A stretch of DNA of 64,000 nt from Deinococcus arboris (GTDB lineage Bacteria > Deinococcota > Deinococci > Deinococcales > Deinococcaceae), in NCBI RefSeq assembly GCF_009755355.1, contig NZ_WQLB01000013.1, positions 49,844 through 113,843 of the forward strand, read 5' to 3'. How positions within the stretch are numbered: position 1 is the first letter of the stretch; each line of letters starts with the position of its first letter. Made by a program: the position numbers and the translations under genes. Under the pieces are notes generated by a model, which saw only the letters and a list, made by a program, of their open reading frames with translations, did not search any database and had not been told where the DNA came from. Of the stretch, positions 56,294 to 64,000 are shown piece after piece.

Positions 56294-56323
56294 AGTCTAC
56301 ACCTGTGCGGGCAGTGCAGTCAA
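56294..56323 (-). promoter_or_regulatory. Promoter of rpoBC
   Basis: TTGACT (56323-56318), an 18-bp spacer, then TAGACT (56299-56294). This gives a leader of about 160 nt before rpoB, unlike the leaderless genes nearby. Confidence 0.7.
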
Positions 56324-56325
56324 AC

Positions 56326-56448
56326 GGCGCGCGAAAGCGGCCTCTAGGAGAAGCTGTGACGGGCAGTTTGCCGAACAGGCAGGGCCGCCGTCAAGTCCGG
56401 TTCTTCATGAAAAGCGGGCGAACCTGCGGCGGCAGCCCACTGCGGCGC
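56326..56448. other. Divergent intergenic region between rpoBC and the TPR gene
   Basis: No gene is seen from the rpoB promoter to the promoter of the plus-strand gene at 56463. Confidence 0.4.
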
Positions 56449-56450
56449 TT

Positions 56451-56456
56451 TAGCAT
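56451..56456 (+). promoter_or_regulatory. -10 box of a leaderless promoter for the TPR gene
   Basis: TAGCAT, six bases, GTG at 56463. Confidence 0.55.
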
Positions 56457-56462
56457 AAGCGG

Positions 56463-57254
56463 GTGGACGCCCTGCAACCCTACCTTCCTCTGATCTACAA
56501 CGTCCTGCGCGCCCTGGCAGTGATTGGCCTCATTCATGCGGTGGTGACGCGGCAGCAGGTGTACTGGATCGTCATGCTGGTGTTTGGGGCGCTGTTTGGC
56601 GGCCTGTTTGGGCTGGCGTTTGCGGCGGTGTACACCTTCATGGTGCTCATTCCGGCGCTCAGGGGGAGTAGCCGCGTGGCGGGTCAGGCCGTGGCGCGCG
56701 GGGTAGAGGCGCTTAAGCCCCTGGACCTGCGCATCCGCGAAGCCCAGGCTGACCTGGCCGAGAGCGACACCTTGCAGCGGCGCGCTGACCTGGCCGCGCT
56801 GCAAGCCCGCGCAGGGCGGCCCGATGAGGCGCAGGCCACCTTGCAGCCGCTGCTGAGTGGCATCTACGCCGACGACCCGGTGGTGCTGCTGACGAGCGCC
56901 GAGCTGGACCTGGTGCGGGACCAGCCTGCGCCCGCCGAGGAAAAACTCCGGCGGGTAGACCTGAAAGCCAGTGCCGCCACGCGCACCCGTACTTTAACTC
57001 TGCTGGCCCAGGCGCAGGACGCCCAGGGGCATTCGGAAGCCGACGCGACCTACCGGGAGGCCATGACGGCCGCCACCACGGAAGAACCCCGCGCCCGCTA
57101 CGCTGCCTACCTGCTGCGGCGGGGCAGGGGAGATGAGGCCCGTGCCCTGCTGGACGCCCTGGAGAAGACCGAACGCCGGGCCACGGCGCTGTACCGCCGT
57201 CAAGAGCGGGAGTGGTTTCAGCAGGGACGTGATCTGAGAAAAGAATTGAAGTGA
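56463..57254 (+). CDS. Membrane-anchored TPR protein
   Basis: 263 aa. Two N-terminal membrane helices (residues about 8-28 and 34-60) are followed by a soluble helical region with TPR-like units (L-A-A-L-Q-A-R-A-G-R-P-D-E-A-Q-A-T-L, then R-A-R-Y-A-A-Y-L-L-R-R-G-R-G-D-E-A). It is close to the YfgM/PilQ-assembly type of layout, but no function is assigned. It is divergent from rpoBC. Confidence 0.8.
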   Translation: MDALQPYLPLIYNVLRALAVIGLIHAVVTRQQVYWIVMLVFGALFGGLFGLAFAAVYTFMVLIPALRGSSRVAGQAVARGVEALKPLDLRIREAQADLAESDTLQRRADLAALQARAGRPDEAQATLQPLLSGIYADDPVVLLTSAELDLVRDQPAPAEEKLRRVDLKASAATRTRTLTLLAQAQDAQGHSEADATYREAMTAATTEEPRARYAAYLLRRGRGDEARALLDALEKTERRATALYRRQEREWFQQGRDLRKELK

Positions 57255-57521
57255 GCGCGATACGGGTTTCTCGCTGGGTCTGACGGTGGGCTGAGCAACT
57301 GACTCAAGTTTGCAGGTGGCCTTAGATCAGACGGTAAGAGCCGTTCGGGGTTGCCTGGGGCTGGGTGGCGTGCAGTTCTGCGGCGGTCTGTGAGGTCCGG
57401 CGGCTAGGAAATTTGATCTCGCGGCCCGCGAATCGTTCGCAGAACACGGCTTGGTTATCGCGGTCTGGTGGTGACCGTGCAAAGTCTCTTCCAGCGTTGG
57501 CTCCATCCAGTTTGTGCGGGA
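57255..57521. other. Intergenic region, possible gene remnant
   Basis: No intact gene. The minus-strand frame 57322-57520 reads like the C-terminus of a protein (ending N-G-S-Y-R-L-I) that is cut off at the edge of the repeat at 57522. I do not recognise the family, so a remnant is only a possibility. Confidence 0.3.
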
Positions 57522-57662
57522 CTGATACGGATTCCGTTTGTTTCGTTAACAAATCGGGAAAACGCCGATTTGCCAACTCCACGTCCGGAAACCGTTTTCC
57601 TCTTTCTCGCTCCGCTCGGATTTCATCGTTTTTGTAAACGATTCAATCGGAGTCTGTATGAG
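57522..57662. repeat. MITE-like noncoding repeat with imperfect terminal inverted repeats
   Basis: 141 bp, AT-richer than its surroundings. The ends 57522-57544 and 57640-57662 are inverted copies (17 of 23 match), with weaker similarity continuing inward. Internal hairpin AATCGG/CCGATT. No reading frame of note. The ends and internal hairpins are typical of small noncoding repeats of Deinococcus genomes. Confidence 0.65.
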
Positions 57663-57786
57663 AGAACAGGGGGAGGGTTGTACACTCCTGCCCACACTGT
57701 GGTCGCCACAATCTCCTGGTTCTCGCCAGTTGGATGAATGACTGAGGCTGAAAGCTGCTAGTGAGATCCGGGCGCAGACCCTCTGG

Positions 57787-57812
57787 GCCACCTAAGGTTC
57801 GGTGGCTTCTTC
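57787..57812 (+). terminator. Hairpin terminator upstream of the DUF2239 operon
   Basis: GCCACC (57787-57792) pairs with GGTGGC (57801-57806) and is followed by TTCTTCT. It would insulate the DUF2239 operon from transcription coming through the repeat. Confidence 0.6.
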
Positions 57813-57847
57813 TGCATCCTCCTGCGCCAATGTGGTCTAAGCCAATT

Positions 57848-57894
57848 ATATTACCCGGAAGATATTGCGGTCTGATATTTCATCCGGGTAATAT
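57848..57894 (+). promoter_or_regulatory. Operator-promoter of the DUF2239 operon
   Basis: A perfect 11-bp inverted repeat, ATATTACCCGG (57848-57858) and CCGGGTAATAT (57884-57894), separated by 25 bp. The right arm contains the -10 (TAATAT, 57889-57894), and the ATG follows after six bases, so the mRNA is leaderless. TTGCGG (57865-57870, spacer 18) is a possible -35 between the arms. A dedicated repressor is implied. Confidence 0.75.
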
Positions 57895-57900
57895 GCATCT

Positions 57901-58476
57901 ATGTCAGAAGCCCCGACCTACAGCGCCTTTTTGGGCACTCGTCGCCTGGCCACCGGGCCACTGTCCGACACCCTCACCGCCGTTAAGACGGCTCTGGATG
58001 CCCTGCCTGGTCCCCGCACCCAACCGCTGATCGTCTTTAACGATGAAACGGGCCGCCCCGCCGACTTTGACTGGCGCGGCACTCTGGAGGAGGTGCTGGC
58101 CCGCCATGCGCCAGCGCCGTCCAGAACTGGTCCAGGTCGCCCGAAGCTGGGCGTGGTGTCGCGGGAGGTCAGCCTGCTGCCCCGGCACTGGGACTGGCTG
58201 GAAAGTCACCCGAACGGCGCCTCGGCCGCGCTGCGCCGCCTGATTGATGAGGCCCGCAAAGCTGACCCCGAAGGCGAGCGCCGCCGCGTGGCCAGTCTGG
58301 CGGCCGACCGCTTTCTCACGGTGATGGCCGGCGACCTGCCGGGCGCCGAGGACGCCAGCCGCGCCCTCTACGCCGCTGACTGGGGGGCGTTTGAGGCGGC
58401 GCTGGCCCCCTGGCCCGAAGACATTCGGCTGCACGCGCTGTACCTGGCGGCCCCTGCATTCGGTCAAGCTCAATGA
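57901..58476 (+). CDS. DUF2239 family protein
   Basis: 191 aa. The family pattern is complete: F-L-G-T-R-R-L-A-T-G-P-L, I-V-F-N-D-E-T-G-R-P-A-D-F-D-W-R-G, G-R-P-K-L-G-V-V-S-R-E-V-S-L-L-P-R-H-W-D-W-L and G-G/A-S-A-A-L-R-R-L. Its N-terminal half recalls a G-R-P-type DNA-contact segment, but the activity of DUF2239 is unknown. First gene of a three-gene operon; its stop overlaps the next start (ATGA). Confidence 0.9.
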   Translation: MSEAPTYSAFLGTRRLATGPLSDTLTAVKTALDALPGPRTQPLIVFNDETGRPADFDWRGTLEEVLARHAPAPSRTGPGRPKLGVVSREVSLLPRHWDWLESHPNGASAALRRLIDEARKADPEGERRRVASLAADRFLTVMAGDLPGAEDASRALYAADWGAFEAALAPWPEDIRLHALYLAAPAFGQAQ

Positions 58477-58805
58477 CAGAAGCCTCCCCACGCCATTACC
58501 GTGGGTTCACGCCCCGCATGGGCGTCTACCGCATTACCCATCTGCCGTCTGGCCGCACCTTGCTGGGCAGCAGCGTGCATGTCGAAGGCCTGCTCAACCG
58601 CATTCGCTTTCAGCTGGAACTGGGAGGGCACCGTCACGCCCAGATGCAGCGGGACTGGGCAGCGGATGGCCCGGCACAGTTCCGCTTCGAGGTGCTTGAT
58701 GACCTTCAGCCCCAGCACCCCGGCGACGAGCCACTAGACGACCTCAAGGAGTTGCTTGCGTTATGGGAAGAGAAATTGAACCTTCCGGCGGGCCAGCGGT
58801 ACTGA
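58473..58805 (+). CDS. GIY-YIG nuclease-like protein
   Basis: 110 aa. The GIY-YIG core is recognisable as G-V-Y-R-I followed by L-L-G-S-S, then R-I-R-F-Q-L-E-L-G-G-H, and the D-W-x-x-x-G-P-A-Q-F-R-F-E-V-L helix-strand. The second half of the name motif is altered (L-L-G in place of Y-I-G), so catalysis is not certain. It is coupled to DUF2239 (ATGA) and its 3' end overlaps the LRV gene by 43 bp. Confidence 0.82.
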   Translation: MTEASPRHYRGFTPRMGVYRITHLPSGRTLLGSSVHVEGLLNRIRFQLELGGHRHAQMQRDWAADGPAQFRFEVLDDLQPQHPGDEPLDDLKELLALWEEKLNLPAGQRY

Positions 58806-59410
58806 CCCTGGCCCCAGGTCTGACGGCCGCCCAGTTAGAACAGCTGGCTGAAACAGCAGAGAAGCCGACCCGCGCCCTGATTGCCGCCCATCCCAACACC
58901 CCGCCGGCCCTGCTGGAGCGGCTGGCGGCTGACCACCCGGCCGAGGTGCTGGGGAACCCGGCCCTGCCGCTGCTGCGCCTAGCCCACCCCCGGCTGCTGC
59001 TGGACGTGCCCCTGCATGTCCTGCTGAGGCTGCTGGCACAACTGGACGCCCCGGCGTGGCTGTTGCGGCACGCGCTCATTGCCTCCGCTATAGAAATTCA
59101 GGCAGCGGCGGCGGCGCACCCTGCCCTGAATGAACGGCAGGTCGAGTGGCTGGCGCGTCATCCCGCCTGGCAGGTGCGCGCCCGCATTGCGGCCCGGCCC
59201 GAGTTGTCGGCCCGCTGGATAGAGCATCTGGCCGCCGACGCCGACTACGGGGTGCGGATGTACATCGCCTCGCGCGCCAACCTGCCGGCCCCCGTGGCGG
59301 GGCAACTGGCGGCTGACCCATCGCCCTTTGTGAGGCAGGTCCTGGCGCGTGCCCAGCAGACCGCGCTGGCGGTGTGGCTGATTACTCTCTGTGCGTTGCC
59401 GTGGGGGTAG
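58763..59410 (+). CDS. LRV/HEAT-like repeat protein
   Basis: 215 aa built of leucine-rich-repeat-variant units: A-A-H-P-N-T-P-P-A-L-L-E-R-L-A-A-D-H, A-A-H-P-A-L-N-E-R-Q-V-E-W-L-A-R-H, I-A-A-R-P-E-L-S-A-R-W-I-E-H-L-A-A-D and I-A-S-R-A-N-L-P-A-P-V. This is a scaffold, probably for protein contacts. It starts inside the GIY-YIG gene (43-bp overlap, AAGGAG upstream), so expression is tied to it. Confidence 0.82.
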   Translation: MGREIEPSGGPAVLTLAPGLTAAQLEQLAETAEKPTRALIAAHPNTPPALLERLAADHPAEVLGNPALPLLRLAHPRLLLDVPLHVLLRLLAQLDAPAWLLRHALIASAIEIQAAAAAHPALNERQVEWLARHPAWQVRARIAARPELSARWIEHLAADADYGVRMYIASRANLPAPVAGQLAADPSPFVRQVLARAQQTALAVWLITLCALPWG

Positions 59411-59505
59411 CCGTGAACCGTGAGGCCGCTGCTCAAGCAGAGCCTTTGAATGGGGCAGACTTGCCTGCCTGAAAGCAACGGGAGGGGCTTCCCGTCTGCT
59501 AAAAA

Positions 59506-59535
59506 CGAAAAACCCCCAGCCGCTGGGGCTGGGGG
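59506..59535 (-). terminator. Terminator of rplL
   Basis: CCCCCAGC (59513-59520) pairs with GCTGGGGG (59528-59535). On the minus strand it is followed by GTTTTTCGTTTTT. Confidence 0.9.
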
Positions 59536-59559
59536 CTGCACACCCGGTTGGGGCAGGAT

Positions 59560-59922
59560 TTACTTGAGTTCGACCTTGGCGCCAGCGGCTTCCAGCTGGG
59601 CCTTGATCTTCTCGGCGTCGTCCTTGTTCGCGCCTTCTTTCAGCACGCCGCCCTTCTCGCTCATGTCCTTGGCTTCCTTCAGGCCCAGGCCGGTGATGGC
59701 GCGGATTTCCTTAATGACGTTGATCTTGCTCGCGCCGGCGTCCACCAGCACCACGTCAAATTCGGTCTTCTCTTCCACAGCGGCGGCGGGGCCAGCAGCG
59801 GGGCCAGAGGCCACAGCGGCGGTCACGCCCCAGGTCTCTTTCAGGCCGTCAATCAGGTCGGCGAGTTCCATGATGGTGAGCTGGCCGAGTTGGTCAATAA
59901 GCGCTTGTTTGTCGTAAGCCAT
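59560..59922 (-). CDS. rplL: 50S ribosomal protein L7/L12
   Basis: 120-aa stalk protein that recruits translation GTPases. The N-terminal dimerisation helix, Ala/Gly hinge ([13 protein letters not shown]) and C-terminal domain ([20 protein letters not shown]) are all clear. A purine-rich ribosome site with GGAGGAATA precedes it. Last gene before a strong terminator. Confidence 0.99.
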   Translation of the reverse strand: MAYDKQALIDQLGQLTIMELADLIDGLKETWGVTAAVASGPAAGPAAAVEEKTEFDVVLVDAGASKINVIKEIRAITGLGLKEAKDMSEKGGVLKEGANKDDAEKIKAQLEAAGAKVELK

Positions 59923-59982
59923 GATGTATTCCTCCGGAGGATGAAGTTGGGGGCGCCCCGGTCAGGGGGCAAGGCCGGTGCG

Positions 59983-60624
<642 letters not shown>

Positions 60625-60685
60625 GCCAAAAAAGAGGGTGATGGGTGCCAGTTGATGGTTTTTCTATCAACCTTCGGCCATCACC
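60625..60685 (-). terminator. Nested hairpin with U tract between rplA and rplJ
   Basis: An outer stem GGTGATGG/CCATCACC (60637-60644 with 60678-60685) encloses an inner stem GTTGAT/ATCAAC (60651-60656 with 60666-60671). On the minus strand CTCTTTTTT follows. It would cut down read-through from rplKA into rplJL. Confidence 0.75.
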
Positions 60686-60692
60686 GCGCCGC

Positions 60693-61383
60693 TTAGGCGC
60701 TGCCGCCGCTCAGGGTCAGCTCGATGCTGGGGCCCATCGTGGTGGTCAGGAACGCGCTGCGCAGGAACACGCCCTTGGCGCTGCCGGGCTTGGCGGCCTC
60801 CAGCGCACCGATCAGCGCGCTGTAGTTGGCGCTGAGGTTACTGGGGTCGAAGCTGGCCTTGCCAATCGGGGCGTGCACCACGCCGGTCTTGTCGTTGCGG
60901 AATTCGATACGGCCAGCCTTGAGGCCGCGCACCATGCCGGTCACGTCGGGGCCGACGGTGCCGCTCTTGGGGTTGGGCAGCAGGCCGCGCGGCCCGAGCA
61001 GACGGGCGAGCTTCTGACCCACCTGGGCCATCATGTCGGGGGTCGCCACGACAGCGTCAAAGTCCATGAAGCCGCCGGCGATCCGCTCGATGAGGTCCTC
61101 GCTGCCGACGACATCGGCGCCCGCCGCTTCAGCAGCCTGCACGTTGTCGCCCTTGGTGATCACGGCCACGCGCACGCTGCGGCCGGTGCCGTGAGGCAGA
61201 GCTACAGTGCCGCGCACGTTCTGGTCGCTCTTGCGGGGGTCAATGCCCAGACGGAAGTGCACTTCCACGGTCTCGTCGAACTTCGCCGTGGCGATGTCCT
61301 TGACCAGCGCGGCGGCTTCGTCAATGGTGTACTGCTTGTTGCGGTCCACTTTGGCCGCCAGCGCTTCGTAGCGCTTGCCACGC

Positions 61384-61391
<8 letters not shown>
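60693..61391 (-). CDS. rplA: 50S ribosomal protein L1
   Basis: 232-aa L1-stalk protein. It starts M-P-K-R-G-K-R-Y and contains the L1 signature ([12 protein letters not shown], then the [12 protein letters not shown] segment). Its ATG overlaps the end of rplK by 8 bp, so the two are coupled. Confidence 0.99.
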
Positions 61392-61818
<427 letters not shown>

Positions 61819-61975
61819 TGAGATTCCTCCTTAGCTCCCCCGCGCCTGGCCTGGGCCGGGCTGGGGTGCTGACGCTAAGTTCTGTGCCGTTCGCCTCTAG
61901 GGGCAGAACAAGACAGCAACTTTTCTACTTTACCTGTCCGCCGCCTGTTTGCCAAGCGGCCGGGGCAGGTGTGTC

Positions 61976-62548
61976 TTACTTGGCCACCTGGCTAAAGTCG
62001 AGTTCGACCGGCGTCTCGCGGCCAAAGATGCTGACGAGCACCTTGACCTTCGACTGCGGAATGTTGACCTCGCTGATGAGGCCGCTGAAGTCCGCAAAGG
62101 GGCCGCCGGTCACGCGCACCATGTCGCCTGCCTTGAAGTCCACCTTGACGCGGGGCGCCTCGGCCGCCACCGGCTGGGCAGCGACGCCCACCGAGGCGAG
62201 CAGGCGCTGCACTTCATCAAACGACAGTGGGACGGGGCGGGTGGCGGTGCCCACGAAGCCGGTCACGCCGTTCGTGCCGCGCACCACTTCCCAGGACTCG
62301 CCCAGTTCGCCGGGCGCGTCGTCATCTTCCACGTCCATCTGCACGAAGACGTAGCCGGGAAACAGCTTGCGCGTGACCTCGACCTTCTTGCCGCCTTCCT
62401 GAAGTTCGACAGCCTTTTCTTCAGGCTGAATGACCTGGAAGATTTTCGTGCCGCGCATGCCCAGTTTGGTCGCACGCTCCATCAGGTGCTGCTCGACGCG
62501 GTCTTCCTGACCCACGTAGGTGTGCACGGCGTACCACTCGATACTCAT
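61976..62548 (-). CDS. nusG: Transcription termination/antitermination factor NusG
   Basis: 190 aa. N-terminal NGN domain ([27 protein letters not shown]) and a C-terminal KOW domain ([17 protein letters not shown]). ATG 62548 overlaps the secE stop (ATGA). The gap to rplK is 157 bp. Confidence 0.98.
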   Translation of the reverse strand: MSIEWYAVHTYVGQEDRVEQHLMERATKLGMRGTKIFQVIQPEEKAVELQEGGKKVEVTRKLFPGYVFVQMDVEDDDAPGELGESWEVVRGTNGVTGFVGTATRPVPLSFDEVQRLLASVGVAAQPVAAEAPRVKVDFKAGDMVRVTGGPFADFSGLISEVNIPQSKVKVLVSIFGRETPVELDFSQVAK

Positions 62549-62724
62549 GGCAGCACCAGCTGAATCAGGTTTCTGAACACGACGTCCATGGCATAGACAA
62601 TCAGGGTCAGGGCCACGACGAAAATCAGCACGGCCTGCGTGCCTTCGAGCACCTGCGCCCGGCTGGGCCACGAGACCCGCGAGAGTTCAGCGCGCGAATC
62701 CCGGAAGTACTGAATCAAGTTCAT
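62545..62724 (-). CDS. secE: Preprotein translocase subunit SecE
   Basis: 59-aa single-span subunit of SecYEG. The family motif is seen at the start ([17 protein letters not shown]), followed by one membrane helix ([15 protein letters not shown]). ATG 62724; the TGA overlaps the nusG ATG. Short, but the motif and gene order secE-nusG make it certain. Confidence 0.96.
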   Translation of the reverse strand: MNLIQYFRDSRAELSRVSWPSRAQVLEGTQAVLIFVVALTLIVYAMDVVFRNLIQLVLP

Positions 62725-62794
62725 GCGTTCACCTGCGACAAGACGAGAGGAAAGGTGGGCCGCCTGCGCCGGGGCTGAAGCCCGGCGGCGGGCA

Positions 62795-62962
62795 TCAGAC
62801 CTTCTTCTCTTTGAAGACCACGTGCTTTTTGGCCACGGGGTCGTACTTGCGCAGTTCCATCTTGGCCTGCGTGTTGCGGCGGTTCTTGGTGGTCGTGTAG
62901 TAGAAGCCGGTGCCGGCGCTGCTTTCCATTTTCACGATGATACGGGGGCCGTCTTTCGCCAT
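62795..62962 (-). CDS. rpmG: 50S ribosomal protein L33
   Basis: 55 aa, starting [14 protein letters not shown] and containing [12 protein letters not shown] and the K-K-H-V-V-F-K-E end. The usual zinc-binding cysteines of some L33 proteins are absent, so it is the Cys-minus form. GGAG precedes ATG 62962. It lies 70 bp upstream of secE. Confidence 0.97.
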   Translation of the reverse strand: MAKDGPRIIVKMESSAGTGFYYTTTKNRRNTQAKMELRKYDPVAKKHVVFKEKKV

Positions 62963-63057
62963 GAGCTGCTCCTTCGCAAACGGCCCCGCGGGGGGCCCTC
63001 TGCTCCCAGCGTCCCTGAGTGGGCGGGGCCGTCAACGGGTGTGTCTGGCACGCTGGT

Positions 63058-63079
63058 AAAAGCCCGCCTTGGGGCGGGC
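63058..63079 (-). terminator. Terminator of the PNPOx-fold gene
   Basis: A 7-bp stem, 63062-63068 with 63073-63079, followed on the minus strand by TTTTA. Confidence 0.8.
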
Positions 63080-63114
63080 AACATTCGAATTATAGGCACG
63101 CGGGCGGCAGGTGT

Positions 63115-63660
63115 CTACCGGCGGGGCAGGCCGGTGGGAAAACCGTCGATACTCAGCGTGTTTTTGCGCTCCCGGTACGCGGTAAGGTCTTCAGGGGTCT
63201 GGCGCTCTGCCCAGCGGTTGAGGTCCTCGCGTTGGCCTTCTATGGTCATCAGGGGCACGGCCATTCCACAGGAGGTCTGCACGAGGTCGACCTCAAGCAC
63301 AAAGAGTTGCCGCGTGCCCGGCAGGGCAGGAAAGAGGGCCAGCAGCGTGTCCCAGCCGTCATCCCCCGGCTGGAGCATCTGTGCTTGCCCATACAGCCGC
63401 AAGATCAGTGGTGGTCCCTGAAACGCGCAGAACATCAGGGTCATACGCGGGGTTTGCAGGAGGTGCGCCGCCGTTTCGTTGCCGCTGCCGGTCACGTTGA
63501 GCCAGACCACCTGGGTTGGCCCCAGCACCCGCAGGCTGTCGAGGCCCTTGGGCGAGACGTTCACCCGCCCGTCTGGCGCAGCCGTCCCCACAAAAAAGAG
63601 AGGCTGCGCTTCTATAAAGGCGCGCAGGTGGTCACTGATGGCCGGCAGTTGCTTTGCCAT
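63115..63660 (-). CDS. Pyridoxamine 5'-phosphate oxidase-fold protein
   Basis: 181-aa FMN-binding split-barrel protein. The blocks F-V-G-T-A-A-P-D-G-R-V-N-V-S-P-K-G and L-N-V-T-G-S-G-N-E-T-A-A-H-L-L-Q are those of general PNPOx-like stress proteins rather than PdxH itself. TACCCT lies five bases before the ATG at 63660. It is set between tuf and rpmG and is separated from both by terminators. Confidence 0.9.
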   Translation of the reverse strand: MAKQLPAISDHLRAFIEAQPLFFVGTAAPDGRVNVSPKGLDSLRVLGPTQVVWLNVTGSGNETAAHLLQTPRMTLMFCAFQGPPLILRLYGQAQMLQPGDDGWDTLLALFPALPGTRQLFVLEVDLVQTSCGMAVPLMTIEGQREDLNRWAERQTPEDLTAYRERKNTLSIDGFPTGLPRR

Positions 63661-63665
63661 ACTCC

Positions 63666-63671
63666 AGGGTA
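63666..63671 (-). promoter_or_regulatory. -10 box of a leaderless promoter for the PNPOx-fold gene
   Basis: TACCCT, five bases, ATG at 63660. Confidence 0.55.
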
Positions 63672-63680
63672 CAGGGCATC

Positions 63681-63707
63681 AAAAAAGAGGCCCCTCGAAG
63701 GGGCCTC
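63681..63707 (-). terminator. Terminator of tuf
   Basis: A 9-bp stem (63687-63695 with 63699-63707), TTCG-type loop, then TTTTTT on the minus strand, 17 bp after the tuf stop. Confidence 0.9.
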
Positions 63708-63723
63708 TCTGGGTACTAGAGTC

Positions 63724-64000
<277 letters not shown>

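Noticed and set aside
62963..63114. tRNA-Trp between tuf and rpmG
   Set aside because: No cloverleaf can be drawn in the interval; only a terminator and a ribosome-binding site are present.

Overview
The window looks like a chromosomal segment from a Deinococcus species. The support is: high GC content; protein sequences of Deinococcus-Thermus type (RpoB, RpoC, NusG, DnaG); many start codons preceded by a TANNNT box 5-9 nt upstream, the signature of leaderless transcription common in Deinococcus; and families often met in that genus (DUF4394, DUF2239, DUF2721, DUF72, TreY/TreZ). No rRNA, CRISPR array, phage module or intact insertion sequence was seen.

Layout. 1-404: no gene; a 208-bp near-perfectly symmetric element. 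405-4244: dnaG (minus, apparently starting at ATC), a cupin, a PfpI/DJ-1 protein and a two-gene nucleotidyltransferase cassette. 4554-9107: glycine cleavage operon gcvT-gcvH-gcvP (minus). 9178-13487: small housekeeping and accessory genes, including two adjacent genes each broken by a frameshift (a 2H phosphoesterase and a Nudix hydrolase), an SDR, a YhhN-like membrane protein, 5-formyl-THF cyclo-ligase and a phosphodiesterase. 13661-18964: DUF4394 lipoprotein, hisF-hisIE, a response regulator, DUF72 and an acyl-CoA dehydrogenase. 19069-19312: tRNA-His and tRNA-Leu. 19550-26118: trigger factor, then type II fatty acid synthesis (fabH-fabD-DinB-fabG, acpP, fabF) with two related TTGAAC/GTTCAA palindromes. 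26175-33038: ankyrin protein, thiolase, DoxX-like protein, GNAT, metallophosphoesterase, a secreted protein and a BI-1 protein. 33136-37766: treZ-treY. 38256-45312: an unusually long RNase R, exonuclease III, an aminotransferase and small proteins. 45585-47890: DUF2721 protein and a large lipoprotein. 47974-56125: rpoB-rpoC. 56463-59410: a plus-strand island holding a TPR protein, a MITE-like repeat and an operator-controlled DUF2239/GIY-YIG/LRV operon. 59560-64000: rplL, rplJ, rplA, rplK, nusG, secE, rpmG, a PNPOx-fold protein and the 3' end of tuf.

The core is information processing: primase, RNA polymerase, ribosomal stalk proteins, NusG, SecE and EF-Tu. Around it sit lipid, glycine/one-carbon, histidine and trehalose metabolism. 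The least explained parts are the DUF2239/GIY-YIG/LRV operon beside a MITE-like repeat, the nucleotidyltransferase pair, the symmetric element at 16-223, and a dispersed repeat that supplies the stop codons and last residues of two unrelated proteins.
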